7,336 bases of DNA from Bdellovibrionales bacterium (GCA_018266335.1 JAFEAR010000142.1:1-7336), one strand, 5' to 3'. Positions 1 to 6,050 are shown, counted from the stretch's first letter. A program made the numbers and translations. Notes: a model not told the origin generated them from the letters alone.

Positions 1-982
1 ATGCGGGCAACATTGCTTCCGCATCGGCACGAGCGAGAAACAGAAGTGCTTCCGTCATACCAGCGAGATGACTGGCCCGACGCTGTACTTTCTCCAAAAC
101 GTTTCGGTATTCTTCGGCGGGACGATCCCGACGCAAGGTCACTTCGATTTGCCCCAAAATGGCGGTCAATGGAGTGCGAAGCTGATGAGACGCATCACCG
201 GTGAATCGTTGCTGCCGTTCAAACGCAACTTGCAAACGATCCAACAGATTGTTGAAGGCTCGGTTGAGGTCCGCCAGTTCATCATTCGTGGCGGAAGCCG
301 GAAGTCGCTGAGTCAGATCATCGGCATGGATTTCACGAGCAGCCGCGGCCATCCGATGCACGGGAAGCAAGGCACGTTGGCACACGAAGCGACTGGCGAC
401 GAGGGCCAACAGCCAGATTGCCAATGACAGTCCACCCAACGCCGTCGCCAATTTCGTCAGCGTGACTCGGACGGGAATCAGCGATACGCCCACAGTCACC
501 GATAACGCTGGATACTTGTGGATGTCTTCTTGAGAGTGCGTGGGCGACTCGTGGTCTGGCAATCGAACCTCAGGACGAATCCACCGCTGCCCTGCCTCCC
601 ATGAGGCACCACTCCATTTGAGTTGCCTCTTCGCCTGATCTTTGAGCGACAAGATCGGTGTTGCGTCGGCCAAGAAGAGATCGGTGTTTCGACTCTGGGA
701 ACGCTCCACGACATTTCCCCGGTCATCGGCGACGAGCCAGACAACCTGATCTCCATCCACGGCGGAATCGAGATTCAATGTGCGATTCTTGGGTTCCCAT
801 TCCACGTCGTGCGGCCCGATTTCGATGATGTTGCTGACCGCATTCAGCATGGATTCGAGTCGCTCGTCTGTCTGCCGATGCAGGTGACTTGCAGCGAGCA
901 AGTAGAGTGCGACTGAAAAGCCGATCAGCACGAACGCCAACATCGACAGAAAGAACAGCGAAAGGCGAGTTACCAGCGTCAC
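1..982 (-). CDS. Sensor histidine kinase, N-terminal 327 residues (3' end outside window)
   Basis: This is a membrane sensor kinase that should autophosphorylate on histidine and pass the phosphate to the response regulator encoded just upstream. Conceptual translation shows TM1 at about residues 6-30, a periplasmic sensor domain at about 31-175, TM2 at about 178-200, a HAMP linker at about 201-252, and a HisKA dimerisation domain. The H-box reads FTGDASHQLRTPLTAIL, with the phospho-acceptor at His266. The frame is open to the left edge, so the N, G1, F and G2 boxes of the ATPase domain lie outside. The start chosen is GTG at 982-980, four bases after the regulator's stop, with AAGGTGA overlapping that stop as a ribosome binding site. 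An internal ATG at codon 14 would cut into TM1 and is less likely. The short spacing suggests translational coupling. The architecture resembles CusS/QseC-type kinases; the ligand cannot be told from sequence. Confidence 0.93.
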   Translation of the reverse strand, partial: MTLVTRLSLFFLSMLAFVLIGFSVALYLLAASHLHRQTDERLESMLNAVSNIIEIGPHDVEWEPKNRTLNLDSAVDGDQVVWLVADDRGNVVERSQSRNTDLFLADATPILSLKDQAKRQLKWSGASWEAGQRWIRPEVRLPDHESPTHSQEDIHKYPALSVTVGVSLIPVRVTLTKLATALGGLSLAIWLLALVASRFVCQRALLPVHRMAAAAREIHADDLTQRLPASATNDELADLNRAFNNLLDRLQVAFERQQRFTGDASHQLRTPLTAILGQIEVTLRRDRPAEEYRNVLEKVQRRASHLAGMTEALLFLARADAEAMLPA

Positions 983-986
983 GATG

Positions 987-1667
987 TCACCTTGGTTCTT
1001 CTCCCAACCGATAGCCCCGGTTACGCAATGTGTGGATCAAGCGAGGACCGTGGGCTTCGAGTTTCCGCCGCAATTCCATCACATGCACTTCCAGAGTGTT
1101 GGACAACCCGTCGTAGCGTTCGTCCCAGACATGCTCGTAAATGCGAGTTCTGGTCACGACTTCCTTCGGATGACGCAGGAAGAAGACCAAGAGAGATTGC
1201 TCCTTGGCGGTCAGGTCGAGACGCTGCCCGGCTCGTTCGGCTCGCTGAGTCGCCAAGTCGATCCGCACGTCCTCGAAGGACAGAAGTGTGCTGGTGGCCT
1301 GTCCGTGGGAACGAATCATCGCACGGATACGAGCCAAAAGTTCCTCGAAAGCGAACGGTTTACAGAGGTAATCGTTGGCCCCACCGTCCAGTCCCTTCAC
1401 CCGATCCGAAACCGCATCCTTGGCGGTGAGGAATAGAACCGGCGTCGTTTGATCGTTTAACCGAAATCGCTTGAGAAGTGACAGACCGTCTGTGGCGGGC
1501 AACCACCAGTCCAACAGCACGACATCCCAGCCTCCGCCTTGCAGGAAGTGCCATCCGTCTTTTCCATCGGCGGCTCGCTCGACCGTGAACCCCTCTTCAC
1601 GCAGGCCCCGCACAATGAAATCAGCGATTTCATCTTCGTCTTCGATCACCAGAATGCGAACACCCAT
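987..1667 (-). CDS. OmpR/PhoB-family response regulator
   Basis: This is a 226-residue two-component transcription factor, normal length for the family. The receiver domain (about 3-115) has the acidic pocket E9/D10, the phospho-acceptor D53 in VVLLDWWLP, the switch threonine T81 in LFLTAKD, and the conserved lysine K103 in LCKPF. A winged-helix DNA-binding domain follows (about 128-222), with LTAKEQSLL, the recognition-helix region SNTLEVHVMELRRKL and the terminal wing motif HTLRNRGYRL. The ATG at 1667 is preceded by GAGG at a suitable distance. It lies 58 bp after the PepSY-like gene and 4 bp before the kinase gene, so all three are probably co-transcribed. The closest well-known relatives by layout are CusR, QseB and PmrA, but the target genes are unknown. 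Autoregulation through the promoter at about 2300 is an inference. Confidence 0.96.
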   Translation of the reverse strand: MGVRILVIEDEDEIADFIVRGLREEGFTVERAADGKDGWHFLQGGGWDVVLLDWWLPATDGLSLLKRFRLNDQTTPVLFLTAKDAVSDRVKGLDGGANDYLCKPFAFEELLARIRAMIRSHGQATSTLLSFEDVRIDLATQRAERAGQRLDLTAKEQSLLVFFLRHPKEVVTRTRIYEHVWDERYDGLSNTLEVHVMELRRKLEAHGPRLIHTLRNRGYRLGEEPR

Positions 1668-1725
1668 CAGAAGACCTCATTTCGTTGCGGGCGGCCGTCC
1701 GATGGGTGTCCACACGACAACGGAT

Positions 1726-2229
1726 TTATTTCTGGACTTCATCCTCGTCTTCATCTTCTACGATCTTCCCATCGGCCTTGATCTTCACTTCGATTTCTTG
1801 ATTGTCCGTCGTCTTCAGTTGGACCTCGTAGAATTCGAGTTCTTCTTTGCCATCCTCGATCTCGTAGACCGCCTCGGCAGATTGGTGGACCGCTTTAGGA
1901 TACTTCGTTTTCAGGGCATCCGTCACCGCTTTCGGCAAGGCTTTCAGGTCGATTTCCTTTTCCAGTCCCTCGATGTCGCCATCGGCTTCAACCGTGATGT
2001 CGATCTTCTTGCCGTTCTCCTTGACGGTCACTTCGTATTCGATTTCGCCGTCTTCCTTCTCTTGCGTGGCCTTGATGAGTTCGGCCTTGGGGAACATCTT
2101 TTTGACCGCTTCGGTCACAGCTTTGGGCAGCTTGTCCAACGGCACGGCGGTTTCCTCCGCTCGGGCCTGACTCACCACTGCCATTGCCGAGATCGCCGCC
2201 ACCGTCAGACATCCGAGAATGGTTCGCAT
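1726..2229 (-). CDS. Secreted PepSY-like (DUF2874-type) protein with two tandem domains
   Basis: This 167-residue exported protein has a signal peptide with a hydrophobic core at residues 4-19 and a likely signal peptidase I site after SQARA (24/25). The mature part is a tandem duplication. Repeat 1 (about 34-86) opens with LPKAVTEAVKKMFPKA and repeat 2 (about 98-155) with LPKAVTDALKTKYPKA. Each is followed by beta-rich sequence ending in a V-E-A-D-G-D / I-K-A-D-G-K turn. This fits the PepSY-like fold once described as beta-lactamase-inhibitor-like. The protein is very rich in Lys, Glu and Asp and ends in an acidic tail (EDEDEDE). The ATG at 2229 has AAGGA 7 bases upstream. It leads the operon with a response regulator and sensor kinase, so it may modulate the kinase's periplasmic domain or be an output of the system. 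Both are inferences; PepSY-like proteins have no single known activity. Confidence 0.9.
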   Translation of the reverse strand: MRTILGCLTVAAISAMAVVSQARAEETAVPLDKLPKAVTEAVKKMFPKAELIKATQEKEDGEIEYEVTVKENGKKIDITVEADGDIEGLEKEIDLKALPKAVTDALKTKYPKAVHQSAEAVYEIEDGKEELEFYEVQLKTTDNQEIEVKIKADGKIVEDEDEDEVQK

Positions 2230-2295
2230 CGTGATTCCTTTTCAATTACAAGACAATCTGGCAACCTGCCACTCGGCAAGTCGTACCGCGTCTGG

Positions 2296-2338
2296 ATTGT
2301 ACGAAGGCTCGTTAAACTTACCGTGAGCCGAGAGTAAG
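2296..2338 (-). promoter_or_regulatory. Candidate promoter and operator of the PepSY/two-component operon
   Basis: Read on the minus strand, TACAAT (2301-2296) is a good -10 element about 67 bp upstream of the first ATG. No good -35 hexamer is present at the right spacing. In its place is a 22-bp imperfect palindrome with perfect CTTAC/GTAAG arms (2317-2321 and 2334-2338). A further GGCTC/GAGCC pair (2307-2311 region and 2324-2328) overlaps it. A weak -35 replaced by a dyad is typical of promoters activated by a response regulator. Assigning the dyad to the neighbouring regulator is an inference. Confidence 0.35.
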
Positions 2339-2409
2339 CATTTCTTTATCTTCGGACGTGCGTGTATCCACATGCATCCACACGGATTACCTGCCACAAC
2401 GCTTAGAGC

Positions 2410-2598
2410 TTACGGAGCATACGGCACGTTTGACTCGTCGTCGCAAAGCTCACAGCACTTCTCAGAGACTGTTTGACAAGAAGACTCCTCGCAGCAGGCA
2501 TCGCCCTCGCCGTGCTTCTGGTAGCAGTACGAACTGTCGTTTCTGATGCACAAATACGGCACTCCGCAGCTCCCCGCAAGGAGTTGCGCCGTCAGCAT
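2410..2598 (-). CDS. Possible small cysteine-rich secreted protein or lipoprotein
   Basis: This is a 62-codon frame on the same strand as the downstream operon, not recognised as a known family. The predicted product has nine cysteines (11, 17, 25, 35, 36, 41, 48, 49, 52), including two CC pairs and a CCELC motif, and an acidic, Ser/Glu-rich body. The N-terminus MLTAQLLAGSC looks like a lipoprotein signal with a lipobox-like AGSC, but is short and lacks a basic n-region. Four more hydrophobic codons (Leu-Phe-Ile-Leu) continue upstream in frame until a TGA at 2611-2613. The true gene may therefore use a non-ATG start or have lost its 5' end. A purine-rich GAAGTGA lies about 10-13 bases before the ATG. 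Cysteine density could mean metal binding or disulfide bonding, which is speculative. It could also be a chance frame. Confidence 0.35.
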   Translation of the reverse strand: MLTAQLLAGSCGVPYLCIRNDSSYCYQKHGEGDACCEESSCQTVSEKCCELCDDESNVPYAP

Positions 2599-2632
2599 CA
2601 GGATGAATAATCACTTCGCCAACAGAAATCCG

Positions 2633-2638
2633 ACTATA
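2633..2638 (-). promoter_or_regulatory. Possible -10 element for the cysteine-rich small gene
   Basis: On the minus strand TATAGT lies 35 bp before the ATG at 2598, giving a leader of roughly 28 bases. No convincing -35 hexamer accompanies it, so the call is weak. Confidence 0.2.
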
Positions 2639-2763
2639 CACGGTCTCCGCTACTCACTTATCCTGTCGCGTTCCGATCGTGCCGTCGATGAAGAATTCGG
2701 CGGCTCAAACATACTTGCTCATCATCCGAGAAATAGCACGCGTCAATTCTCGAATAGCTAAAA

Positions 2764-2813
2764 GAAAGGGTCAGTCCGGCTCGTCACATGGACGAGCCGG
2801 ACTGCGGTCTTTC
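2764..2813. terminator. Long perfect hairpin, probable bidirectional or minus-strand terminator
   Basis: AGTCCGGCTCGTC (2773-2785) pairs perfectly with GACGAGCCGGACT (2791-2803) around a 5-base loop. After a short internal mismatch the stem continues with GAAAG (2764-2768) against CTTTC (2809-2813). On the minus strand the stem is followed by CCCTTTCTTTT, a T-rich tract that suits termination of leftward transcription. It lies 50 bp after the stop codon of the DUF4230-like remnant, where that gene's terminator would be expected. Confidence 0.6.
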
Positions 2814-2863
2814 GTGTTCAAGTTACTCGGTATAGATTGAATTCTTTCAATCGAATATGTCGC

Positions 2864-3337
2864 TCACTCCGTGAACACACTAAGCTGCCGCTCCCATTCG
2901 ACGGTGACTCTCCAGTCCATTAGTTCGTACATCCTGCCGATGAGGAGTTCGGCCTGGGATTGGGACGGTTCGAGGTGCCGGCTGGAGGAGGCGGTGGATT
3001 CGATCAGTTGCTGGGCGTGGTGCATTGCGGCGTCGCGGAAAAGGCTTTGGTTGCCTCCGGTCCAAGGGAGCCAGCTCTTCTTTTCAACGCTCCAGGTTTT
3101 GGTCTTGGTGTGATCGACTCGGGCTGAAGTGACTCGGAGCGGTGGCAGGCGCAGTGTCGCGGTTCGCGCCGCCGGATCGAGGTTCAGGATCTTCGCGCGG
3201 GAGATATCGCACGTGCGCAGGGCGTCTCCTTAGATGAGCCACGCGCCGCGGAAGCCCTCACCGTCCGCCATTAGGATGACCTGGCGGTGCACACTGTCTA
3301 TCACGCCCATGGCAAAGCCCAGTATGACTGCAATCAT
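2864..3337 (-). pseudogene. DUF4230-like membrane protein remnant: 5'-truncated, with an in-frame TAA
   Basis: The minus-strand frame from about 3337 to the TGA at 2864-2866 reads as one protein of about 157 codons interrupted by a single TAA (3232-3230). Before the TAA it encodes a hydrophobic segment (MIAVILGFAMGVIDSV) and HRQVILMADGEGFRGAWLI. After it the same frame continues with GDALRTCDISRAKI, then ATLRLPPLRVTSARVDHTKT, a helical HAQQLIE segment, and a C-terminal ELMDWRVTVEWE. The order (membrane anchor, DLS-like motif, LPP..V.S..VD motif, AA-rich helix) fits DUF4230-domain proteins as I remember the family; function is unknown. A single C-to-T change (CAA to TAA, Gln to stop) would explain the break. 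The reading frame upstream of about 3337 shows no further similarity that I can see and runs into the recombinase gene in a different frame, so the 5' end is probably lost. Stop-codon readthrough is possible but less likely. Confidence 0.62.
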
Positions 3338-3427
3338 CGAGAACTCACCGGCCTGGAACCGCGCTGTACAGGACCGGCAACGCGGGCCGTGGATGATCTG
3401 ATACCAGCTAAAGAAAGTCTGAATCTT

Positions 3428-3449
3428 GGGGCGGCATTGCTGCCGCCCC
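3428..3449 (-). terminator. GC-rich hairpin after the recombinase gene
   Basis: On the minus strand GGGGCGGCA pairs perfectly with TGCCGCCCC around a GCAA (GNRA-type) tetraloop, beginning about 40 bases after the recombinase stop codon. A T-rich tract (CTTTCTTT) follows only about 12 bases later, so this is not a textbook intrinsic terminator. It may be an atypical terminator or an mRNA 3'-end stabiliser. Confidence 0.5.
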
Positions 3450-3489
3450 CTAAGTGCTGGCTCGTACACGAAAATTTGAAGAATCGGTT

Positions 3490-5427
3490 TCAACTCGCGT
3501 CCTTGAACCGCCACCGCGCCGGGTTCGGGGGACATTCTGTTAATCGGACAAACGCATCATTCAACCCGGCAGTTCGCAGTTGCTTCCCCAACTGCAAAGC
3601 GAGATGGGCGGCTCGCTCTGAAAGTTTCAGATGCGCGGCAATCTCCTTGAGGGTCGGTCGCTTCTCCGGCCTGGAGTCGTAGAACTCCAATGCGGCGAAG
3701 GCATGCTCCTGCGGTTTTGACAATTTCGAAAGATGAATTGAATGCGATTGTCGAAGTACTTCGTATTGAATTGTGAACTCGGCCGTGTCAGGCAACATCA
3801 GGCGCACTTCGTCGGGCATCAGCTGAACTAATTGAAGCGAGAACTCGGCCTTCAGGACGACATTGGAGTTTCCAAAAGGTTGGTACGGGACGGCGCGAAT
3901 CGGACCATCCAGCAATTGCCGGAGTAGCGGTCGGGCGGCGTCATCACTTAATTGAACCGTCCGTATCGCAGACTCAAAAAGCTCCTCTATCTGCTGACGG
4001 TTGGGGACGTTTCTCGATTCCGATAGTTGCGCCTGCAACCGCTGTTCTTCCAGTTGCAAAGTGCGATCCTCGGTCTGCAGCTGTTCAAGCACCTGATTCA
4101 AGAATTCCGGTGGCGAATCGGCCATCTGAATTGCATTGATCAGCCGCTGCTGCTTCTTCTGGAGTTCCGAGCGACTCTTCGCCAAATTTCGTTGTTCTTC
4201 TCGAAATTGCCCCTGATCCATTATCAGCGACTCGATATACCCAATGAGGATTTCCGCCGAGTCCGGAGCAGCCGCAAGAATTGCCTCAGAAACCGCACTC
4301 ACAATTGCGCCGTGAGCAAAGTCTCGGAGACAAGTTGCTTTGTTCCAACATTCGCCGTGACGAGCGGCACTGCACCGGTACCCGCCTTCGTTCCGGCCTT
4401 CGGCATGCATCTTGCTGCCACAGATTCCGCACACGAAGATGTTTGACAACAAGCTCCGTGAATCACGGGGAATCCCATGCAGAGGATGTTCACGACCGGT
4501 GGGCCGCATTCCTGGCGTTGCCCGATCATCAATCGCCTTGTTGGCCTTGTGCCACAGCCAATCCTGGACCATTCGTAGGTGCGGCATCTCACGCTTCAGC
4601 ACTTTCGTGGGATCCGGGTTTGTTACAGGATTGTATCCCCCTATTTCATAATCCTTTTTGCTGATTTCCTGGCGGTAGAATTCCACGCCCCGGTATTTCG
4701 CACATCGGATCAGGCTGATGACGTTCCGATCAGTCCACTTAGACGTCTGGCCGTTTGATGTTTTGGGGAGTCCCGATTGCGTTAGATATCTCGCCACAGC
4801 TTCCAGGGGCCGCAGTGTGGCAACCATTCGGAATGCACGGAGTATGACTTGGAACCATTGCGGATCGATCTCGTCAAACTTGGGTGACTTAGGATTATCT
4901 GGATTTTTCCGGTATCGCCTATATCCGGGACGCAACGGGCCGATGGCGGCTCCCATTTTCCATAGGCCGTCATGCGCTCGCTTAATGCGAAAACGCGTGT
5001 AGTAGTTGTCCTTGCCGTGGTGTAACTGCGCATCGGTGAGTTTCTGTTCCCAGTCGTCGTTGGCCGTGTCGACGCCGTCATTGATGCAAATCACGCGAAT
5101 CCCCTGATTGACGGCCAAGCCAACGAGTGGCAAACACCACTGAATCCCGCGGTAGAGGCGGCTCGAATCCTCGACGACGATCAGATCCCACCGGTGTTTC
5201 CGAATGCCTTCGCGGGCTTTGTCGATACCTGGACGGCTTTGCAACTCGCCGGAGAGGCCTTCATCAGAAAGCAGCTCGATTGTCCGCGGGTTGCAGCCGT
5301 TTTCATCCAGGAAGCCGCGGCAGTAGTCATCTTGGTCCGCGATACTCTGCTGTCGCTGCTCATCCGTGGAAAATCGGCAATAGTTCAAAACGCGGGGATC
5401 TTCAGGGAATGGATGTTGTAAGTACAT
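3490..5427 (-). CDS. Large serine recombinase (resolvase/invertase superfamily)
   Basis: This 645-residue site-specific DNA recombinase should cut and exchange strands through a covalent phosphoserine link. The N-terminal catalytic domain (about 13-155) has YCRFSTDEQRQQS, with nucleophile Ser20 and Arg18, and arginines at DEGLSG..SRPGID (Arg65) and SSRLYRG (Arg90, Arg93). A recombinase DNA-binding domain spans about 160-300. A zinc ribbon follows with Cys333, Cys336, Cys352 and Cys360, then a coiled coil (about 405-472). These are the domains in the order expected for phage or transposon integrases. An extra C-terminal segment (about 585-620, PTLKEIAAHLKLSERAAHLA) looks like a helix-turn-helix. 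The aspartate usual in the DRLSR/DRLGR motif is serine here (SSRLYR). The ATG at 5427 has GGAGG (5435-5439) 7 bases upstream. No other integrase or excisionase-like gene is visible, and the frame is intact. It may drive integration of an element whose limits I cannot fix. Confidence 0.93.
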   Translation of the reverse strand: MYLQHPFPEDPRVLNYCRFSTDEQRQQSIADQDDYCRGFLDENGCNPRTIELLSDEGLSGELQSRPGIDKAREGIRKHRWDLIVVEDSSRLYRGIQWCLPLVGLAVNQGIRVICINDGVDTANDDWEQKLTDAQLHHGKDNYYTRFRIKRAHDGLWKMGAAIGPLRPGYRRYRKNPDNPKSPKFDEIDPQWFQVILRAFRMVATLRPLEAVARYLTQSGLPKTSNGQTSKWTDRNVISLIRCAKYRGVEFYRQEISKKDYEIGGYNPVTNPDPTKVLKREMPHLRMVQDWLWHKANKAIDDRATPGMRPTGREHPLHGIPRDSRSLLSNIFVCGICGSKMHAEGRNEGGYRCSAARHGECWNKATCLRDFAHGAIVSAVSEAILAAAPDSAEILIGYIESLIMDQGQFREEQRNLAKSRSELQKKQQRLINAIQMADSPPEFLNQVLEQLQTEDRTLQLEEQRLQAQLSESRNVPNRQQIEELFESAIRTVQLSDDAARPLLRQLLDGPIRAVPYQPFGNSNVVLKAEFSLQLVQLMPDEVRLMLPDTAEFTIQYEVLRQSHSIHLSKLSKPQEHAFAALEFYDSRPEKRPTLKEIAAHLKLSERAAHLALQLGKQLRTAGLNDAFVRLTECPPNPARWRFKDAS

Positions 5428-5527
5428 CAGTTCGCCTCCGCTTGCAGTGCGGGGCGACCCGACGAATAGGGGACCTGACCACTGAATGATTGTGATAGAT
5501 TTGTGCTAAATCGATTCCCTGACAACC

Positions 5528-5560
5528 GGCGGTAACCAGCGTTTTCCCTCGGTAACCGCC
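5528..5560. repeat. Imperfect inverted repeat upstream of the recombinase; candidate att site or operator
   Basis: GGCGGTAACC (5528-5537) and GGTAACCGCC (5551-5560) form 10-bp inverted arms with one mismatched position around a 13-bp centre. It lies about 100 bp upstream of the recombinase start. Large serine recombinases usually have their attachment site next to the gene, with imperfect inverted half-sites, so position and form fit. No second copy is seen in the window to prove it. A related GGCGGTTATT occurs at 5634-5643. Confidence 0.3.
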
Positions 5561-5655
5561 AAAACGGAAGTTGTTGCAGGAAAGTCGCTTGAGTCGTAAT
5601 TGCAGACAGCGGAACAGGATGCCAAAATCGGGGGCGGTTATTCCCCCCCTCTCCG

Positions 5656-5672
5656 CTTGGCCCCTGGCCAAG
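5656..5672. repeat. Small perfect hairpin adjoining the large palindrome
   Basis: CTTGGCC (5656-5662) and GGCCAAG (5666-5672) pair perfectly around a 3-base loop, ending three bases before the larger palindrome's 16-bp arm. Together they look like a compact repeat unit rather than two unrelated structures. Confidence 0.5.
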
Positions 5673-5675
5673 AGA

Positions 5676-5728
5676 GAGTCGAGGGGAGAGAGTGGTGGGT
5701 AGAATAAACCAGTCTCTCCCCTCGACTC
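5676..5728. repeat. 16-bp perfect inverted repeat forming a very strong hairpin
   Basis: GAGTCGAGGGGAGAGA (5676-5691) is the exact reverse complement of 5713-5728. Inside, after one mismatch, TGGT (5693-5696) pairs with ACCA (5708-5711), leaving an 11-base loop. Outside, GAGA (5672-5675) can pair with TCTC (5731-5734) across a 2-base bulge. The sequence is strongly polypurine on one arm and polypyrimidine on the other. It could be a dispersed palindromic (REP- or MITE-like) element or a terminator between divergent genes. The divergent layout makes a terminator less natural, because both neighbouring genes start towards this region. Confidence 0.7.
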
Positions 5729-5970
5729 GGTCTCCTTTCAACTCTCTACTTTCCTTCTGGCACGCTCGACCAATCTACCGGAAGCTGGGTCAAATATTGA
5801 AATCCCATCCCGCACACTGCGAAACGAGTTGCAACCGGATTCAGAACGACCTTGTCGAAACTCCAAATCCTTGGAACCCGAGGACCTTTCTGCTTTGATG
5901 TGATTACGCCACTGATGAGCATGCCAATTCAGTGTTCCACGCAGCGGCGCGCCACCCGACTCGCCAGGTG

Positions 5971-5995
5971 CTAGGTTCGAGCCCTAGTCGTTTAG
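5971..5995 (+). other. tRNA T-arm-like remnant (not an intact tRNA)
   Basis: CTAGG-TTCGAGC-CCTAG forms a perfect T arm with the invariant TTCGA loop, preceded by AGGTG, which resembles a tRNA variable loop. The seven bases after it (TCGTTTA) would be the acceptor 3' side, with G5995 as discriminator. No matching TAAACGA 5' strand or clean anticodon arm lies upstream, so the first half of a tRNA is missing. Integrative elements often leave such 3' tRNA copies at their ends, but a chance match of about 17 bases is also possible. Confidence 0.3.
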
Positions 5996-6020
5996 GGGAT
6001 GATAACGAGAAAAGTAGAAT

Positions 6021-6050
6021 GTCCCCTTTTGCCCCGTCCTTTTGCCCGTC
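6021..6050. repeat. Short imperfect tandem repeat of a GTCCTTTTGCCC unit
   Basis: The unit occurs as GTCCCCTTTTGCCCC (6021-6035) and GTCCTTTTGCCC (6036-6047), then begins a third time as GTCCTC. It lies just before the BamE-like gene. The bases before it, AAAAGTAGAATGTCCCC, resemble a motif I associate loosely with dispersed repeats; I cannot confirm that here. Confidence 0.45.

Noticed and set aside
984..1436. Two plus-strand frames of 145-150 codons
   Set aside because: They lie opposite the response regulator, whose receiver and winged-helix motifs are unmistakable.
1471..2337. A 288-codon plus-strand open frame
   Set aside because: It is antisense to the PepSY-like and response-regulator genes. 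Its Phe/Leu/Asp-rich composition is what reverse-reading Lys/Glu codons produces.
2546..2761. A 71-codon plus-strand frame
   Set aside because: It overlaps the cysteine-rich frame on the other strand and shows no signal peptide, motif or ribosome binding site.
3230..3535. A 101-codon minus-strand frame starting inside the recombinase gene
   Set aside because: The first part is out-of-frame recombinase sequence and read-through of the hairpin. Only the last 36 codons look like protein, and they belong to the DUF4230-like remnant.
5427..5741. Minus-strand frames of 89-104 codons upstream of the recombinase
   Set aside because: They cross the palindromes, lack a convincing ribosome binding site and encode low-information sequence.
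5995..6027. AGGGGA/TCCCCT pair as a possible hairpin
   Set aside because: The 6-bp arms around a loop of more than 20 bases are too weak to call a structure alone; noted only as context for the tandem repeat.
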